DNA of 64,000 bases from Mycolicibacterium doricum (GCF_010728155.1 NZ_AP022605.1:2232001-2296000); one strand, 5' to 3'. Numbered from the stretch's first letter, positions 10,048 through 24,623 are shown. Numbers and translations are program-made. The notes: a model not told the origin generated them from the letters alone.

Positions 10048-10862
10048 CAGAACTCCTCCGGGGCGCCGACGGACGCGACGATGTCGAGGATCTCACCGTG
10101 CACCTGTGGTGAGCCGGCGAGCACGGATCTCGACTCGGGGGTCCAGTGCGCCCCGGCCAGGTCGGTGACCACACCACCAGCCGCCCGCACCAGCGCGACA
10201 CCGGCGGCGTGATCCCAAATGTGATGGCCGAAGCTGATCGACCCACCGAGAACGCCGGCGGCCGTGTACGCCAGGTCGAGTCCGGTGGCGCCGTGCATCC
10301 GTATCCGGTTGCACTGTCTGCTCAGATTTTCCAGCAGCGCCACCCGCCAGCGGCCGGGGAAGCGCCCCCGCGAGTCGATGTTGAACGTCCCGGTCCCGAC
10401 GACACAGTCCGACAGCGCCCCGCTCTGCAGCGCAGGTTGCGCGACACCGTTGACGTACAGCGGATTCCCGATCACAGCGGTGTAGCGCTGCGACATGAAC
10501 GGCAGCCATGTCAGCCCCACGACCGGCTCGCCGTCGCGCAGCAGACCGAGCAGGATCGCGGCGGTGGGCAGCCCGGCGGCGTAGTTGAAGGTCCCGTCGA
10601 TCGGGTCGAGGATCCACACCAGTGGTGAGTCGATGTCGGCACCGCCGTACTCCTCACCGTGCACCTCGATGCCGGTTGCAGCGGTGAGTGCGTCGACCAC
10701 CTGGCGTTCGATCTTGAGGTCGACCTCGGTGGCGAAGTCGTTGCCCTTCTTCTGCACCGCGGATTCGGCGCGGTGCCCACTGATGAAGGGTTCGGAAGCG
10801 GCGTCGAGTATCGCCGCCGCCTCGTCGACCAGACCCAGCAGGTCGGTCTCGTCCAGTGCCAT
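10047..10862 (-). CDS. impA: Inositol monophosphatase family phosphatase
   Basis: Mg2+-dependent phosphatase of 271 residues. IMPase motifs are GEEYGG (metal-binding Glu), [15 protein letters not shown] (motif A) and [15 protein letters not shown] (motif B). It corresponds to Rv1604 in the same position. Placement inside the his operon makes histidinol-phosphate dephosphorylation an obvious possibility. However, a different IMPase-family protein is reported to be the main HisN in mycobacteria, so substrate assignment (inositol phosphate versus histidinol phosphate) is open. The ATG at 10862 lies 8 bp after hisA. Confidence 0.9.
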   Translation of the reverse strand: MALDETDLLGLVDEAAAILDAASEPFISGHRAESAVQKKGNDFATEVDLKIERQVVDALTAATGIEVHGEEYGGADIDSPLVWILDPIDGTFNYAAGLPTAAILLGLLRDGEPVVGLTWLPFMSQRYTAVIGNPLYVNGVAQPALQSGALSDCVVGTGTFNIDSRGRFPGRWRVALLENLSRQCNRIRMHGATGLDLAYTAAGVLGGSISFGHHIWDHAAGVALVRAAGGVVTDLAGAHWTPESRSVLAGSPQVHGEILDIVASVGAPEEF

Positions 10863-10870
10863 CCGACGCC

Positions 10871-11617
10871 CTACTGCCCCATCGCTGCCAGCGCCTCGGG
10901 CAGCGTGAATCGCCCGGCGTACAGCGCTTTTCCGACGATCGCACCCTCGACGCCACGCCCGGTCAACGTGCTGATCGCGCGCAGATCGCCGAGGCTTGAC
11001 ACCCCGCCGGAGGCGATCACCGGCGCATCGGTGCGGTCGGCGACACGGCCGAGCAGATCGAGGTTCGGCCCTTCCAGGGTGCCGTCCTTGGTGACGTCGG
11101 TCACGACGTAGCGCGAGCAACCCTCGGAATCCAGGCGGTCGAGCACCTCCCAGAGATCGCCGCCGTCGGTCTCCCACCCGCGGCCGCGCAGCCGGTGTGC
11201 CCCGTCGACGATCAACACGTCGAGGCCGACCGCCACCTTGTCGCCGTACTCGGCGACGACCTTCGCGCACCACTGTGGGTTCTCCAGCGCGGCGGTGCCG
11301 ATGTTGACCCGGGCGCACCCGCTGGCCAGCGCGGCCTCGAGCGAGTCGTCGTCGCGGATGCCCCCGGACAGTTCTACCGCCACGTCCAACCGCCCGACGA
11401 CGTCGGCGAGCAGTTCGCGGTTGGAACCGCGACCGAAGGCGGCGTCGAGGTCCACGAGATGAATCCACTCCGCCCCGTCGCGCTGCCAACCTAGCGCGGC
11501 GTCGAGCGCCGACCCGTATTCAGTCTCGCTGCCGGCCTTGCCCTGGACCAGGCGCACGGCACGGCCTTCGACGACGTCGACGGCGGGGAGGAGGATCAAC
11601 GGCTTGTTTCCGGACAC
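10871..11617 (-). CDS. hisA: Bifunctional HisA/TrpF isomerase (PriA)
   Basis: TIM-barrel isomerase of 248 residues that closely follows M. tuberculosis HisA/Pri[55 protein letters not shown] and [12 protein letters not shown]. In mycobacteria this enzyme isomerises both ProFAR (histidine) and phosphoribosyl anthranilate (tryptophan). That explains why the nearby trp genes include no trpF. The start is uncertain: GTG at 11617 ([10 protein letters not shown]) is preferred; an in-frame GTG at 11647 would add 10 residues. Confidence 0.94.
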   Translation of the reverse strand: MSGNKPLILLPAVDVVEGRAVRLVQGKAGSETEYGSALDAALGWQRDGAEWIHLVDLDAAFGRGSNRELLADVVGRLDVAVELSGGIRDDDSLEAALASGCARVNIGTAALENPQWCAKVVAEYGDKVAVGLDVLIVDGAHRLRGRGWETDGGDLWEVLDRLDSEGCSRYVVTDVTKDGTLEGPNLDLLGRVADRTDAPVIASGGVSSLGDLRAISTLTGRGVEGAIVGKALYAGRFTLPEALAAMGQ

Positions 11618-11663
11618 CGACTTCTCTGGCAGGGAGTTCTGGGACACGGCGGACAACCTTAGA

Positions 11664-12281
11664 TCAGAGCCCCTCGACCCAGTTGCGGAGCAGCGTGGCA
11701 CCTGCGTCGCCGCTCTTCTCCGGGTGGAACTGGGTGGCCGACAGCGGACCGTCCTCGACGGCGGCGAGAAACGGAACGTGGTGGGTCGCCCACGTCAGCA
11801 GGGTGTCAGGATTGCCCTCCCACTGCTGCGCGGCATAGGAGTGCACGAAGTAGAACCGGGTGTCGGGGTCGAGCCCGCGGAACAGCGTGGTCCCGGCCGG
11901 GGCGTCGACGACGTTCCAGCCCATGTGCGGGATCACCGGGGCGTCGAGGCGCACCACCGATCCCGGCCATTGGCCGCATCCGGCGGTCTCGACACCGAAT
12001 TCGACGCCGCGCGAAAACAGGATCTGCATGCCCACGCACACGCCGAGGACCGGTCGGCCCGCCACGATGCGCTCGGCGATGACCTTCTCTCCGCCGACCT
12101 CGCGCAGGCCGGCCATGCACGCCTGGAACGCCCCGACGCCCGGCACGACCAGGCCGTCGGCGTTCAGTGCGGCGTCGGCGTCCGCGGTGACCTCGACGTC
12201 GGCACCGGCCCGCTCGACCGCCCGCTGGGCCGACCGCAGGTTGCCCGAGCCGTAGTCGAGGACGGTGACCTTCTTCGACAT
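11664..12281 (-). CDS. hisH: Imidazole glycerol phosphate synthase glutaminase subunit
   Basis: Class I glutamine amidotransferase of 205 residues that feeds ammonia to HisF. The catalytic triad is Cys82 (GVCVGMQ) with His186 and Glu188 (QFHPEKS). The oxyanion-loop segment VVPGVGAF is present. The ATG at 12281 is two bases after the hisB stop. Confidence 0.97.
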   Translation of the reverse strand: MSKKVTVLDYGSGNLRSAQRAVERAGADVEVTADADAALNADGLVVPGVGAFQACMAGLREVGGEKVIAERIVAGRPVLGVCVGMQILFSRGVEFGVETAGCGQWPGSVVRLDAPVIPHMGWNVVDAPAGTTLFRGLDPDTRFYFVHSYAAQQWEGNPDTLLTWATHHVPFLAAVEDGPLSATQFHPEKSGDAGATLLRNWVEGL

Positions 12282-12283
12282 GT

Positions 12284-15392
<3,109 letters not shown>

Positions 15393-15427
15393 TGTCCCAG
15401 AGCAGGCCAAATCGTATTGGAGCCGTC

Positions 15428-15811
15428 GTGTCGGAATTACCGAAGATGTTCCCGGAGTGGCTGGATCGCCTTCAGAGCACCTACTTCAATCCGGTCATCA
15501 GGCCGCTGGCCGGGCACCTACCCGGCCTGGCGCTCATCAAACACACTGGTAGACGCTCCGGGCGACGCTTCGAGACACCCGTGACGGCCTACCGCAAAGG
15601 CAGCGAGATCGCGATCGTCCTCGGCCACGGGATGACCGACTGGGCGCGTAACGCGATCGCCGCGGGCGAGGCCGACATCAAGCTTTTCCGTGACGAACTG
15701 CACATCGTGAACCCCCGGATCGTGCCCAACGGGCGTGAGGTCACGGCCCTGCCGTCGTTCGCGCGCCGGCAGGCCCGTAACCTTGCGGTTTTCGTCGCCG
15801 ACGTGAGCTGA
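15428..15811 (+). CDS. DUF385 / deazaflavin-dependent nitroreductase-family protein (Rv1598c-like)
   Basis: Protein of 127 residues with the split-barrel fold signature of the F420-dependent Ddn/DUF385 family: [19 protein letters not shown], followed by [22 protein letters not shown]420 (or heme/flavin) binding is known for relatives; the substrate here is unknown. The GTG at 15428 ([15 protein letters not shown]) has GGAG 6 nt upstream. It is divergent from hisD, as is Rv1598c in M. tuberculosis. Confidence 0.85.
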   Translation: MSELPKMFPEWLDRLQSTYFNPVIRPLAGHLPGLALIKHTGRRSGRRFETPVTAYRKGSEIAIVLGHGMTDWARNAIAAGEADIKLFRDELHIVNPRIVPNGREVTALPSFARRQARNLAVFVADVS

Positions 15812-15812
15812 C

Positions 15813-15837
15813 CGCTGGCACGGGTGTCCTGCCAGTG
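15813..15837. terminator. Candidate bidirectional terminator hairpin
   Basis: Inverted repeat CGCTGGCA / TGCCAGTG (8 bp with one wobble) around a 9-nt loop, placed two bases after the DUF385 stop and before the convergent nadC stop. There is no U-tract, as is usual for mycobacterial hairpins, so function is inferred from position. Confidence 0.4.
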
Positions 15838-15903
15838 GGACTACTCGCCGTCGTTCGGCCGCGACCCGCTCCGGCAACGCCATTTGCCCTGCCGGTCAAT
15901 GAA

Positions 15904-16770
15904 TCAGACGTCCAGTCCGATGTCGAGCACACCCACCGAGTGGGTCAGCGCCCCGACAGCGAGGTAGTCGACGCCGGTGCCCGCGTACTCGGCCGCCGTC
16001 CCCAAAGACAGCCCGCCGGAGGATTCCAGTTTGGTGGCCGGCGAGTTCGAGTCACGACGCTGCACCGCGATCTGGGTCTGCCAGACCGGGAAGTTGTCGA
16101 GCAGTACCAACTCGACGTCCTCGGCGAGCACCTGGTCGAGTTGCTCGAGCGAATCCACCTCGACCTCACACGCCAGTCCGGGCGCCGCGGCCCGCACGGC
16201 CCGTAGCGCGGCCACCACGGAACCGGCGGCCGCCGCATGGTTGTCCTTGATCAGCACCGCATCGCCAAGACCCATGCGGTGGTTCTCGCCACCACCGACC
16301 CGCACCGCGTACTTCTGCAATGCCCGTAGGCCCGGCAACGTCTTGCGGGTGTCGCGGATCTTGGCGCCGGTACCCGCCACCGCGTCGACCCACTGAGCGG
16401 TCGTGGTGGCGATTCCAGACAGATGTGACACGAGGTTGAGCATCGTGCGCTCGGCCGTGAACAGACCTCGGGTGGGGGCTTGCAGGGTGAGCAGCGCCGC
16501 GCCCGGCTGGAGACGGGCGCCGTCCTCGACCCGATCGGTCACGCGGTAGCCGTCGGGACCGAGTACCTCGTCGAGCACCAACAGTGCCACGTCGACTCCC
16601 GCGGCCACCCCTGATTCACGGGTGCGCATCGACGCGGTCGTGGCCGCGTCGGGCGGCACGGTCGCCTGTGTGGTGACGTCCGGCCCGTATCGCAGATCCT
16701 CCTCGAGTGCACGTGACACGACCGCATGCGCCTCGGCGATCTCCGCTTTCGACAGTTGACTCAGCAGCAC
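15904..16770 (-). CDS. nadC: Quinolinate phosphoribosyltransferase
   Basis: Enzyme of 288 residues that converts quinolinate and PRPP to nicotinate mononucleotide, the third step of de novo NAD synthesis. Motifs are EEDLRYGPDVTT, TRGLFTAERTMLNLVSHLSG, IRDTRKTLPGLRALQKYAV, RVGGGENHRMGL and VEVDSLEQL. The GTG start at 16770 lies inside the end of nadB (10-bp overlap), consistent with an operon nadA-nadB-nadC. Confidence 0.96.
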   Translation of the reverse strand: MLLSQLSKAEIAEAHAVVSRALEEDLRYGPDVTTQATVPPDAATTASMRTRESGVAAGVDVALLVLDEVLGPDGYRVTDRVEDGARLQPGAALLTLQAPTRGLFTAERTMLNLVSHLSGIATTTAQWVDAVAGTGAKIRDTRKTLPGLRALQKYAVRVGGGENHRMGLGDAVLIKDNHAAAAGSVVAALRAVRAAAPGLACEVEVDSLEQLDQVLAEDVELVLLDNFPVWQTQIAVQRRDSNSPATKLESSGGLSLGTAAEYAGTGVDYLAVGALTHSVGVLDIGLDV

Positions 16771-18407
16771 GCGTCTGCCCTCACCTTCAGTCGTAGGTGT
16801 CCGTGTTCGTCGAGGTCAACCGCACCGCTGACGGCGTGTGCGGGGTCGGCGTCAAGGTGGTCTGCGCGGTGGTGGCAACCCCGCGACTCGGCGCGCTGCA
16901 GCGCGGCGACGGACACCGCCCGCGCGGTCAGGGTGAGCGCGGTGTCCTCCACGTCGGCGAGGGAGCGCAGCGGGCGTGAGGTCGCCCTCGCCAGCACGTC
17001 GCCCAGCCGCAGCAGCCCCGCGGCGTCGCGCACCACCGAGGCGTCGTGGCTCATCGCCACCTGCAGGTTCCGCCGGCCGAGCGCCTCGCCCACGAGGCGG
17101 TCAGGAGCGACGGCGCGGGTGGGACCCACCGCGGCGGCGTGGTCGGCGGCACCGCGCCCTGCCCGGCCGCCCACGACCAGACCCTCGAGCAGGCTGTTCG
17201 ACGCCAGCCGGTTGGCGCCGTGCATACCGGTGCGGGCCACCTCGCCGGCCGCGAACAAACCGGGTAGTGCGGTGCGGCCGTCGACATCGGTGACCACACC
17301 ACCGCAGCTGTAGTGCGCTCCGGGCACGACGGGGATGGGTTGACGCGTGGGGTCAATACCGGCCTGTAGGCACGCGGCAGTGACCGTCGGGAAACGGTGC
17401 GCGATCCCGCTGAGGTGGCGGGCGTCAAGGTAGACGCACGGTTCGCCGCTGGCCTTCATCCGCGCGTCGATCGCGCCGGCAACCACGTCACGCGGCGCCA
17501 GATCACCCAGTGGATGCACCGCGGCCGTCACCGGATCTCCGTGTGCGTCGACGAGTCGGGCACCTTCTCCGCGCAGCGCCTCGGTGATCAGCGGACGCCT
17601 GCCACCGGTGCACCCGTCGAACAGCATGGTCGGATGGAACTGGACGAATTCGATGTCGCTGACCGGCACGCCGGCCCACAGAGCCAGCGCGATTCCGTCG
17701 CCGGTGGATGCTTGCGGGTTCGTGGTGGCGGCGTAGAGGTGGCCGAGGCCGCCGGTCGCGAGGATCACCGCGGGGGCGTGCACGATGCCGGGCCCGTCCT
17801 CGTTGAGGACCAGCACGCCGGTCACCCCCGCGTCGTCGCGCAGCACCCGGACCGCCACGTGGTTGTGGCGGACGTCGAGTACCCGCGCCGCGTGGTCGAG
17901 GGCGCGCTGCACTTCGGCGCCGGTGGCATCGCCGCCGGCATGGATGATCCGCCGCCGGGAATGTCCGCCTTCGCGCGTAAGGGACCAGCGGCCAGGGGCG
18001 GCTTCGTCGAAGCGGGCGCCGTCGCCGACGAGGTCGCGCACCCCTCGGTAGCCGTCGGCCACGATGGACCGCACCGCATCGGCGTCACACAACCCGCCAC
18101 CGGCGGTGAGTGTGTCGGCGATGTGGGCGTCCACCGAATCGCCGTCCTCCCGCAACGTGGCCGGCAGCACCACGGCGATTCCACCCTGGGCGTACCCGGT
18201 GGCCGTCGACCCGGCCTGTTCGGCGGCCTTGCTCAGCACGATGACCCGGCGGCCGCGGCGGTGCGCGGCCAGCGCCGACACCAGACCGGCCACGCCGGTC
18301 CCGATCACGACGACGTCAGCGCGCTGGTGCCAGTACGTGGTGCCGCCGCAGCCGCGACTGGAAGGCTTCCCCGCGGTCGCTGCGCTCCTGCTCCCGGGTC
18401 CGGTCAT
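16761..18407 (-). CDS. nadB: L-aspartate oxidase
   Basis: FAD enzyme of 548 residues that oxidises aspartate to iminoaspartate for NadA. The dinucleotide fold is [15 protein letters not shown] near the N-terminus; also present are [35 protein letters not shown] and [20 protein letters not shown]. The ATG at 18407 overlaps the nadA stop (ATGA). A poorly conserved lead of about 30 residues precedes the FAD fold. Confidence 0.95.
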   Translation of the reverse strand: MTGPGSRSAATAGKPSSRGCGGTTYWHQRADVVVIGTGVAGLVSALAAHRRGRRVIVLSKAAEQAGSTATGYAQGGIAVVLPATLREDGDSVDAHIADTLTAGGGLCDADAVRSIVADGYRGVRDLVGDGARFDEAAPGRWSLTREGGHSRRRIIHAGGDATGAEVQRALDHAARVLDVRHNHVAVRVLRDDAGVTGVLVLNEDGPGIVHAPAVILATGGLGHLYAATTNPQASTGDGIALALWAGVPVSDIEFVQFHPTMLFDGCTGGRRPLITEALRGEGARLVDAHGDPVTAAVHPLGDLAPRDVVAGAIDARMKASGEPCVYLDARHLSGIAHRFPTVTAACLQAGIDPTRQPIPVVPGAHYSCGGVVTDVDGRTALPGLFAAGEVARTGMHGANRLASNSLLEGLVVGGRAGRGAADHAAAVGPTRAVAPDRLVGEALGRRNLQVAMSHDASVVRDAAGLLRLGDVLARATSRPLRSLADVEDTALTLTARAVSVAALQRAESRGCHHRADHLDADPAHAVSGAVDLDEHGHLRLKVRADACC

Positions 18408-19417
18408 TCCCCGCCGCCGGACTGCCCGATCTCGATCATCCGCTGCACGCTGCGCCGGGCCAGCCGTGCGGTGTCCTGGTCGACGTGGACCTCGTCGGTG
18501 CCGCCGGTCAGGCAGCGCAGCAGCGCACCTGGCGTGATCATCTTCATGTACCGACACGAAGCCCGGTCGTTGACCGCCTGGAAGTCGATCTCCGGAGCCG
18601 CACGACGCAGTTGGTGCAGCATCCCGACCTCGGTGGCGACCAGGACCTGGCTCGCCTGGCTGTCGCGGGCCGCGTCGAGCATGCCTCCCGTAGACAGGAT
18701 CTTCACCCGGTGGGCCGGAAATGCCCCCTCACCCGCGAGGTAGAGCGCCGAGGTTGCGCATCCGCATTCGGGGTGCACGAACAGTTCGGCGTCCGGATGC
18801 GCGCGGGCCTGGTCGGCGAGTTCGTCGCCGTTGATGCCGGCGTGCACGTGGCACTCGCCGGCCCAGATGTGCATGTTGGTCCGGCCGGTGACGCGGCGGA
18901 CGTGGGCGCCGAGGAATTGGTCGGGGCAGAACAGCACATCGCGGTCGGCGGGAATGGACGCGACGACGTCGACGGCATTCGAGGACGTGCAGCAGACATC
19001 GGTCTCTGCCTTCACCGCGGCGGTGGTGTTGACGTACGACACGACAACCGCGCCGGGGTACTCCGTCTTCCACTCACGCAGGTCGTCCGCGGTGATCGAA
19101 TCGGCCAGCGAGCAGCCCGCCCGGGCGTCGGGGATCAGCACCGTCTTGTCCGGCGAGAGGATCTTGGCGGTCTCTGCCATGAAGTGCACACCGCAGAACA
19201 CGATGGTGTCCTCCGGCGCCTCGGCCGCGATGCGCGACAGCGCCAGGGAGTCCCCGACGTGGTCGGCGACGTCCTGGATGGCCGGCAGCTGATAGTTGTG
19301 CGCGAGCACGGTGGCCCCACGCTGCCGGGCCAGCCGGCGGATCTCGTCGGCCCACTCCTCGGTGGGCGCGACGTCATCGCCGAACTTCGCCGGAAACGTC
19401 TCGTCAAGCAGCGTCAC
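18404..19417 (-). CDS. nadA: Quinolinate synthase A
   Basis: Iron-sulfur enzyme of 337 residues that condenses iminoaspartate with dihydroxyacetone phosphate. The three conserved [4Fe-4S] cysteine contexts are visible: [16 protein letters not shown] and DRASCRYM. Also present are [12 protein letters not shown] and [14 protein letters not shown]. The GTG start at 19417 follows a very strong GGGAGGAG. The palindrome just upstream (19433-19455) is the likely NrtR operator. Confidence 0.96.
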   Translation of the reverse strand: MTLLDETFPAKFGDDVAPTEEWADEIRRLARQRGATVLAHNYQLPAIQDVADHVGDSLALSRIAAEAPEDTIVFCGVHFMAETAKILSPDKTVLIPDARAGCSLADSITADDLREWKTEYPGAVVVSYVNTTAAVKAETDVCCTSSNAVDVVASIPADRDVLFCPDQFLGAHVRRVTGRTNMHIWAGECHVHAGINGDELADQARAHPDAELFVHPECGCATSALYLAGEGAFPAHRVKILSTGGMLDAARDSQASQVLVATEVGMLHQLRRAAPEIDFQAVNDRASCRYMKMITPGALLRCLTGGTDEVHVDQDTARLARRSVQRMIEIGQSGGGE

Positions 19418-19432
19418 GATGAGCTCCTCCCG

Positions 19433-19455
19433 GTTTTCGACTTACAATCGAAAAC
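19433..19455. promoter_or_regulatory. Putative NrtR operator between nadA and nrtR
   Basis: Perfect 8-bp inverted repeat GTTTTCGA-N7-TCGAAAAC, the most AT-rich stretch of the region. It ends exactly at the base before the nrtR ATG and lies 16 bp upstream of nadA. Position between the NAD operon and a NrtR-type regulator supports autoregulation plus control of nadABC. The match to a binding consensus was not computed. Confidence 0.7.
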
Positions 19456-20154
19456 ATGACTTATGGTAGCACCGCCCACGAAGTGCTCGCCGTCGTATTC
19501 CAGGTTCGCGGCGTCGACTCCGGCGAGGGCCAGCCGGCCCTACACGTGCTGCTGTGGCAACGCGCGCTCGACCCCGAGCGGGGCCGATGGTCCCTACCAG
19601 GCGGCCGGCTCGGCCACGATGAGGACCTCACCACCTCCGTGCGGCGCCAGCTGGCCGAGAAAGTGGACCTGCGTGAGATAGCCCACCTCGAGCAACTCGC
19701 CGTGTTTTCCGATCCGGCACGCGTTCCCGGCGGGCGGACCATCGCCTCGACGTTCCTGGGCCTGGTGCCCTCGGCCGCCACCCCGGCACTGCCGTCGGAC
19801 ACCTGCTGGCACCCGGTCTCCGAGCTGCCCGAGATGGCGTTCGACCACCGCCCGATGGTCGAACACGCCCACACCCGGCTGGCGGCCAAACTGTCGTACA
19901 CAAACATCGGATTCGCCTTGACACCAACCGATTTCGCGATATCGACGCTGCGGGACATCTATTGCGCGGCGCTCGGCTACCAGGTGGACGCCACCAACCT
20001 GCAGCGCGTGCTGGAACGCCGCAACGTCATCACCAGAACCGGTTCCACCGCCCGCTCGGGACGGGCGGGGGGCCGACCGCCGGCCCTGTACCGGTTCACC
20101 GAATCCCGCTACCGGGTGACCGACGAATTTGCCGCGCTTCGTCCCCCCGGGTGA
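19456..20154 (+). CDS. nrtR: NrtR-type Nudix-related transcriptional regulator of NAD synthesis (Rv1593c-like)
   Basis: Protein of 232 residues with an N-terminal Nudix-like domain (LLWQRALDPERGRWSLPGGRLGHDEDL) and a C-terminal winged-helix segment ending in GRAGGRPPALYRFTESRYRV. The Nudix box is degenerate: the REXXEE-type catalytic glutamates are not seen (RRQLAEKVDL), as in regulatory NrtR proteins that bind ADP-ribose without hydrolysis. It is divergent from nadABC across a perfect palindrome. The ATG directly abuts the palindrome, so the transcript is leaderless or very short-leadered, and repressor binding would block it. Confidence 0.9.
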   Translation: MTYGSTAHEVLAVVFQVRGVDSGEGQPALHVLLWQRALDPERGRWSLPGGRLGHDEDLTTSVRRQLAEKVDLREIAHLEQLAVFSDPARVPGGRTIASTFLGLVPSAATPALPSDTCWHPVSELPEMAFDHRPMVEHAHTRLAAKLSYTNIGFALTPTDFAISTLRDIYCAALGYQVDATNLQRVLERRNVITRTGSTARSGRAGGRPPALYRFTESRYRVTDEFAALRPPG

Positions 20155-20200
20155 GGCGAGTGGATCTCATAGATTCTTACAGTAAGTAGTCCTTCGCCGG

Positions 20201-20878
20201 ATGGACTTGGGCCGCATGGCGCGGGACACCGGCGCCGAGTGGATCGGCCAGCCGCACCACGAGCACGTCGCCCGAGGTGCCCGGCCGTCTGTCCCGGCGA
20301 ACCAGTTCTACGACCCGCCAGCCGGTTTCGAATACGCGCAACCCATGGGGGCGCGCACGGCATCTGGGGCCGGCCCCGCGACCCGGCTACCACGCGTTCG
20401 ACGGGGTCATGGCCTCGCCCGCCTCGCGCTGTCGACGGAGGCACCGGTGGACCTGTGGGATTACTCCGGCGGACTGGCAACCGCCGGCGGCGGAGACCTG
20501 CGACACCTACGCCCCGAACTCGACGTGGTCGGCGCGGTGTCGGCTCGCCGGCGCCCGATCTCGGCAACGCGTTCCGCCGGCTGAACGTGCAGCCTCCACT
20601 CGGGTCTGCGGCGATGCGGTGCCGCGGTGGGCCGGCATGGGCATGGGCAAGCTGGTCGACCGGCGGTATCGGACGTCCTGCAGACCCGGAGGTTCAGCAC
20701 GTCTCCACAGCATCGAGCTCGCACCGCGACGCCGGCGTCACCTACCCGCACCAACACCAAGTGGCCGACTGCTGAACCCACCGCTACCGCGGCATGCTGC
20801 GGCCTCGCGACGATCATTGCGAAGGTGATTGCGGGCCAACGGGTAGAGCGCCGTCCACTGTCTCAGTTCGGCCGCTGA
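20201..20878 (+). pseudogene. Degraded secreted-lipase gene (Rv1592c-like)
   Basis: Pieces of one protein are spread over several frames: TGAEWIGQPHHEHVARGARP and YDPPAGFEYAQP near the start, DLWDYSGG around the nucleophile elbow (GxSGG type), LDVVGAV, then GSPAPDLGNAFRRLNV in another frame, and [19 protein letters not shown] at the end. They align in order with the ~446-residue lipase Rv1592c, which also follows the Nudix regulator in M. tuberculosis. Only about 680 bp remain, so large internal deletions have occurred besides frameshifts. The 3' end overlaps the convergent DUF2567 gene by 65 bp. Confidence 0.85.
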
Positions 20879-21461
20879 CCGGCTGGTGGTCCTGCGGCGG
20901 CCAGCCGCCGAGGTCGTCGCGGGCGGTCGAGACCGCGCATATCGCATAGACCAACGCGGCGAGGGCGGCCGGGAACACCAGCGAACATGCGATCTGCAGC
21001 GGCGTGTGTCCGAAGAACACCCCGGGCGCCTCGACGACGTAGTGCACCCGGCGCTCAGGCGTCACGGGCGCGCCGGCCACGTCGACCGTGCCGTACCGCA
21101 TGCGCATCAGCGCCGCCCCGACGCCGGCCGCCGCCGCGGCCGCACCCGCGCCACCGACCGCGAGCGCCGTGACCAGTACGGGACCGCGGTGCGCCCGCCA
21201 CTGCCAGAGCCAGACCGCCGCCACGACGCCGAGCACCGACAGCATGCCGACGAACAGGAACGCCGAGGTGAAGAAGTGGTCGGCCTCACTGCCGAGATAC
21301 GCGCGGATGCGGTCACCGGCCCGCGTCAGCGCGACGACGCCGTGCACAGGCGGCGCGAGCACCGACCACAACGCACCGGTGACCGCACCGCCCGCCACCA
21401 AGCCGGCGACAGTGGTCGACGCGGCCTTTCGGCGGGAGAAACGCGGAGCCGCAGCATTCAC
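20814..21461 (-). CDS. DUF2567 membrane protein (Rv1591-like)
   Basis: Membrane protein of 215 residues with hydrophobic segments at about 17-35, 65-83, 95-115 and 160-180 and conserved blocks [37 protein letters not shown] and [10 protein letters not shown]. The GTG start overlaps the bsaP stop (GTGA), so it is the third gene of a bioB-bsaP-DUF2567 operon. The family function is unknown; tight coupling to bioB and bsaP hints at a biotin-related role, which is inference only. Confidence 0.85.
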   Translation of the reverse strand: MNAAAPRFSRRKAASTTVAGLVAGGAVTGALWSVLAPPVHGVVALTRAGDRIRAYLGSEADHFFTSAFLFVGMLSVLGVVAAVWLWQWRAHRGPVLVTALAVGGAGAAAAAAGVGAALMRMRYGTVDVAGAPVTPERRVHYVVEAPGVFFGHTPLQIACSLVFPAALAALVYAICAVSTARDDLGGWPPQDHQPVSGRTETVDGALPVGPQSPSQ

Positions 21462-21657
21462 CGTTGAGTGTCCAGGTCGTCCGAATCCAGGACGCCGTGC
21501 CGAGAGCACTTCGCCCACCATCCGTCCGGACGTACCTGCACCACCATCCGGCGGCCGCACTCGGCGCAGAAGCGCGGTGGCTCCAGACCCATCTGAGCCG
21601 CGGTCGGCACCACGCCGCCAGCGGGTTCGCCAGTGTAGGTGTTGAACTTCGGCACCA

Positions 21658-21658
<1 letters not shown>
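21458..21658 (-). CDS. bsaP: Biotin synthase auxiliary protein (Rv1590-like)
   Basis: Small protein of 66 residues with [12 protein letters not shown] at the start and a CAECGRRM ... WWAKCSRHG cysteine pattern. It matches Rv1590, reported to be an auxiliary protein that mycobacterial BioB needs to convert dethiobiotin to biotin, probably through an iron-sulfur cluster on these cysteines. The ATG shares one base with the bioB stop (TGATG); a GTG one codon upstream is also possible. It overlaps the DUF2567 gene downstream. Confidence 0.88.
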
Positions 21659-23391
<1,733 letters not shown>

Positions 23392-23399
<8 letters not shown>

Positions 23400-23913
23400 T
23401 CGGATACTCGACGCCGTTGTTGCCGTCCCAGTGGCGTAGCCCTACGAGCCGGCAGCGGATATCGGTACCCAGCCCTGGCACGGCCATCGCGGCGGATAAC
23501 TGCTCGGGCGGCAGACGGCGCGCCAGCGTGACGTGCGGGGTCCATTGTCCGGGTGCTGTATGCGGCATCGGTGCAGTGGCGATGAAGGGTCGGCATACCC
23601 GGTCGGCCTCACGCTGCACGTGGAGCAGGAGCGCCGACGGGACCAGCAGGCGGACGAGGATCAGCGCGCGGACCCCGAACAGCATCGGTGCCCCGATCAG
23701 CCCGTCGAACGGCAGCAGGTCCAGAAGCGGCCGCAGCGCCTCGTCCACCCCCTCCGCCATGTCCTGGGCCACGGTGAGCGTGACGTGGGGCCGGTTGCTC
23801 GGGGAGCGGTTGGCGGCCTGGCTGCGCACGCCGACGGCGTTCAGGCCGTCCCAGATCCGGCGCACGGCCGCGTCGGCGTCGGGGTCGAAGAGCAACTCCA
23901 CCGAGTGGACCAT
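23392..23913 (-). CDS. 2'-5' RNA ligase-like (2H phosphoesterase) protein
   Basis: Protein of 173 residues with the two HxT motifs of the 2H/LigT superfamily: RPHVTLTV at about residue 42 and TPHVTLARRL at about 124. Relatives act on 2',5'- or cyclic phosphates of RNA or nucleotides; the substrate here is unknown. Its ATG follows the bioD stop directly (TAG then ATG), so it is co-transcribed with bioA-bioF-bioD, as I recall for the Rv1571 position in M. tuberculosis. A link to biotin is not evident. Confidence 0.8.
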
Positions 23914-24603
23914 CTACAGCAGGCCCGCCAGCCAGTTCGGGTCGAAGGCGGTCGCGCTGATCCGTTCGAAGTCGACCGCGCTGACCGAACCGACGCCTGC
24001 CGGCAGCGCCGCGCGCACCGGAGCCAGCCGCGCCAGCGCGTCGCGGTTGTCTACCTCGGCCGCGCCCGGTTGCGCGGGCCACGCGCCGATCACCAGTCCC
24101 GCACACGGGACCTGCTCAGCGCCAAGCGACTCCAAGGTCAGCGCGGTGTGGTTGAGAGTGCCGAGTCCCGGTGCGACCACGACCAGCACGGGAGCGGCCA
24201 GCTCGGCGGCGACATCGCGCAGCGTGGTGCCGTCCTGACCGAGTTGGACGAGGAGCCCACCTGCACCCTCCACCAGCGTCAGCCGTCCCGGCGCGTCGAC
24301 GCCGCGGATCATGGCGATCAGCTCGTCGCCCGTCGGCAGAGCGGCGCCCGCCCGTTGCGCGGCGGCCACCGGCGCCAACGGGTCCGGGTAACGCCATCCC
24401 GGGTGCAGGGCCCCGACCCTGGCCAGCCGGCCGATCTCGACGAGGTCGTCGTCACCCGTCCCGCCGGCCGGTCCGGTCCCGGTCTGGACGGGCTTGCACA
24501 CCGCGACGTCGATTCCGGCCACGCGGGCAGCGCAGGCCAGCGCCGCAGTGGCCACGGTCTTGCCGACGCCGGTGTCGGTCCCGGTCACCAGGAGGACGCT
24601 CAT
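23914..24603 (-). CDS. bioD: Dethiobiotin synthetase
   Basis: ATP-dependent carboxylase of 229 residues that closes the ureido ring from DAPA and CO2. The P-loop is GTDTGVGKT at 8-16; also CKPVQTG and [12 protein letters not shown] 20-bp tandem duplication at the 5' end has copied the start: the ancestral ATG (24623) overlaps the bioF stop and now opens a 7-codon minicistron. The functional ATG is the second copy at 24603. Both junctions keep an ATGA overlap. Confidence 0.95.
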   Translation of the reverse strand: MSVLLVTGTDTGVGKTVATAALACAARVAGIDVAVCKPVQTGTGPAGGTGDDDLVEIGRLARVGALHPGWRYPDPLAPVAAAQRAGAALPTGDELIAMIRGVDAPGRLTLVEGAGGLLVQLGQDGTTLRDVAAELAAPVLVVVAPGLGTLNHTALTLESLGAEQVPCAGLVIGAWPAQPGAAEVDNRDALARLAPVRAALPAGVGSVSAVDFERISATAFDPNWLAGLL

Positions 24604-24623
24604 CTCACCAGGAGGACGCTCAT
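24584..24623 (-). repeat. 20-bp tandem duplication over the bioF-bioD junction
   Basis: Two copies of ATGAGCGTCCTCCTGGTGA plus one base, at 24623-24604 and 24603-24584 (19 of 20 identical). The first copy overlaps the bioF stop codon; read alone it gives M-S-V-L-L-V-R-stop, with the stop overlapping the ATG of the second copy. Confidence 0.95.

Noticed and set aside
10863..11489. A longer ImpA with an N-terminal extension
   Set aside because: The extra sequence is Arg-rich and lies over hisA in another frame; the IMPase family starts at 10862.
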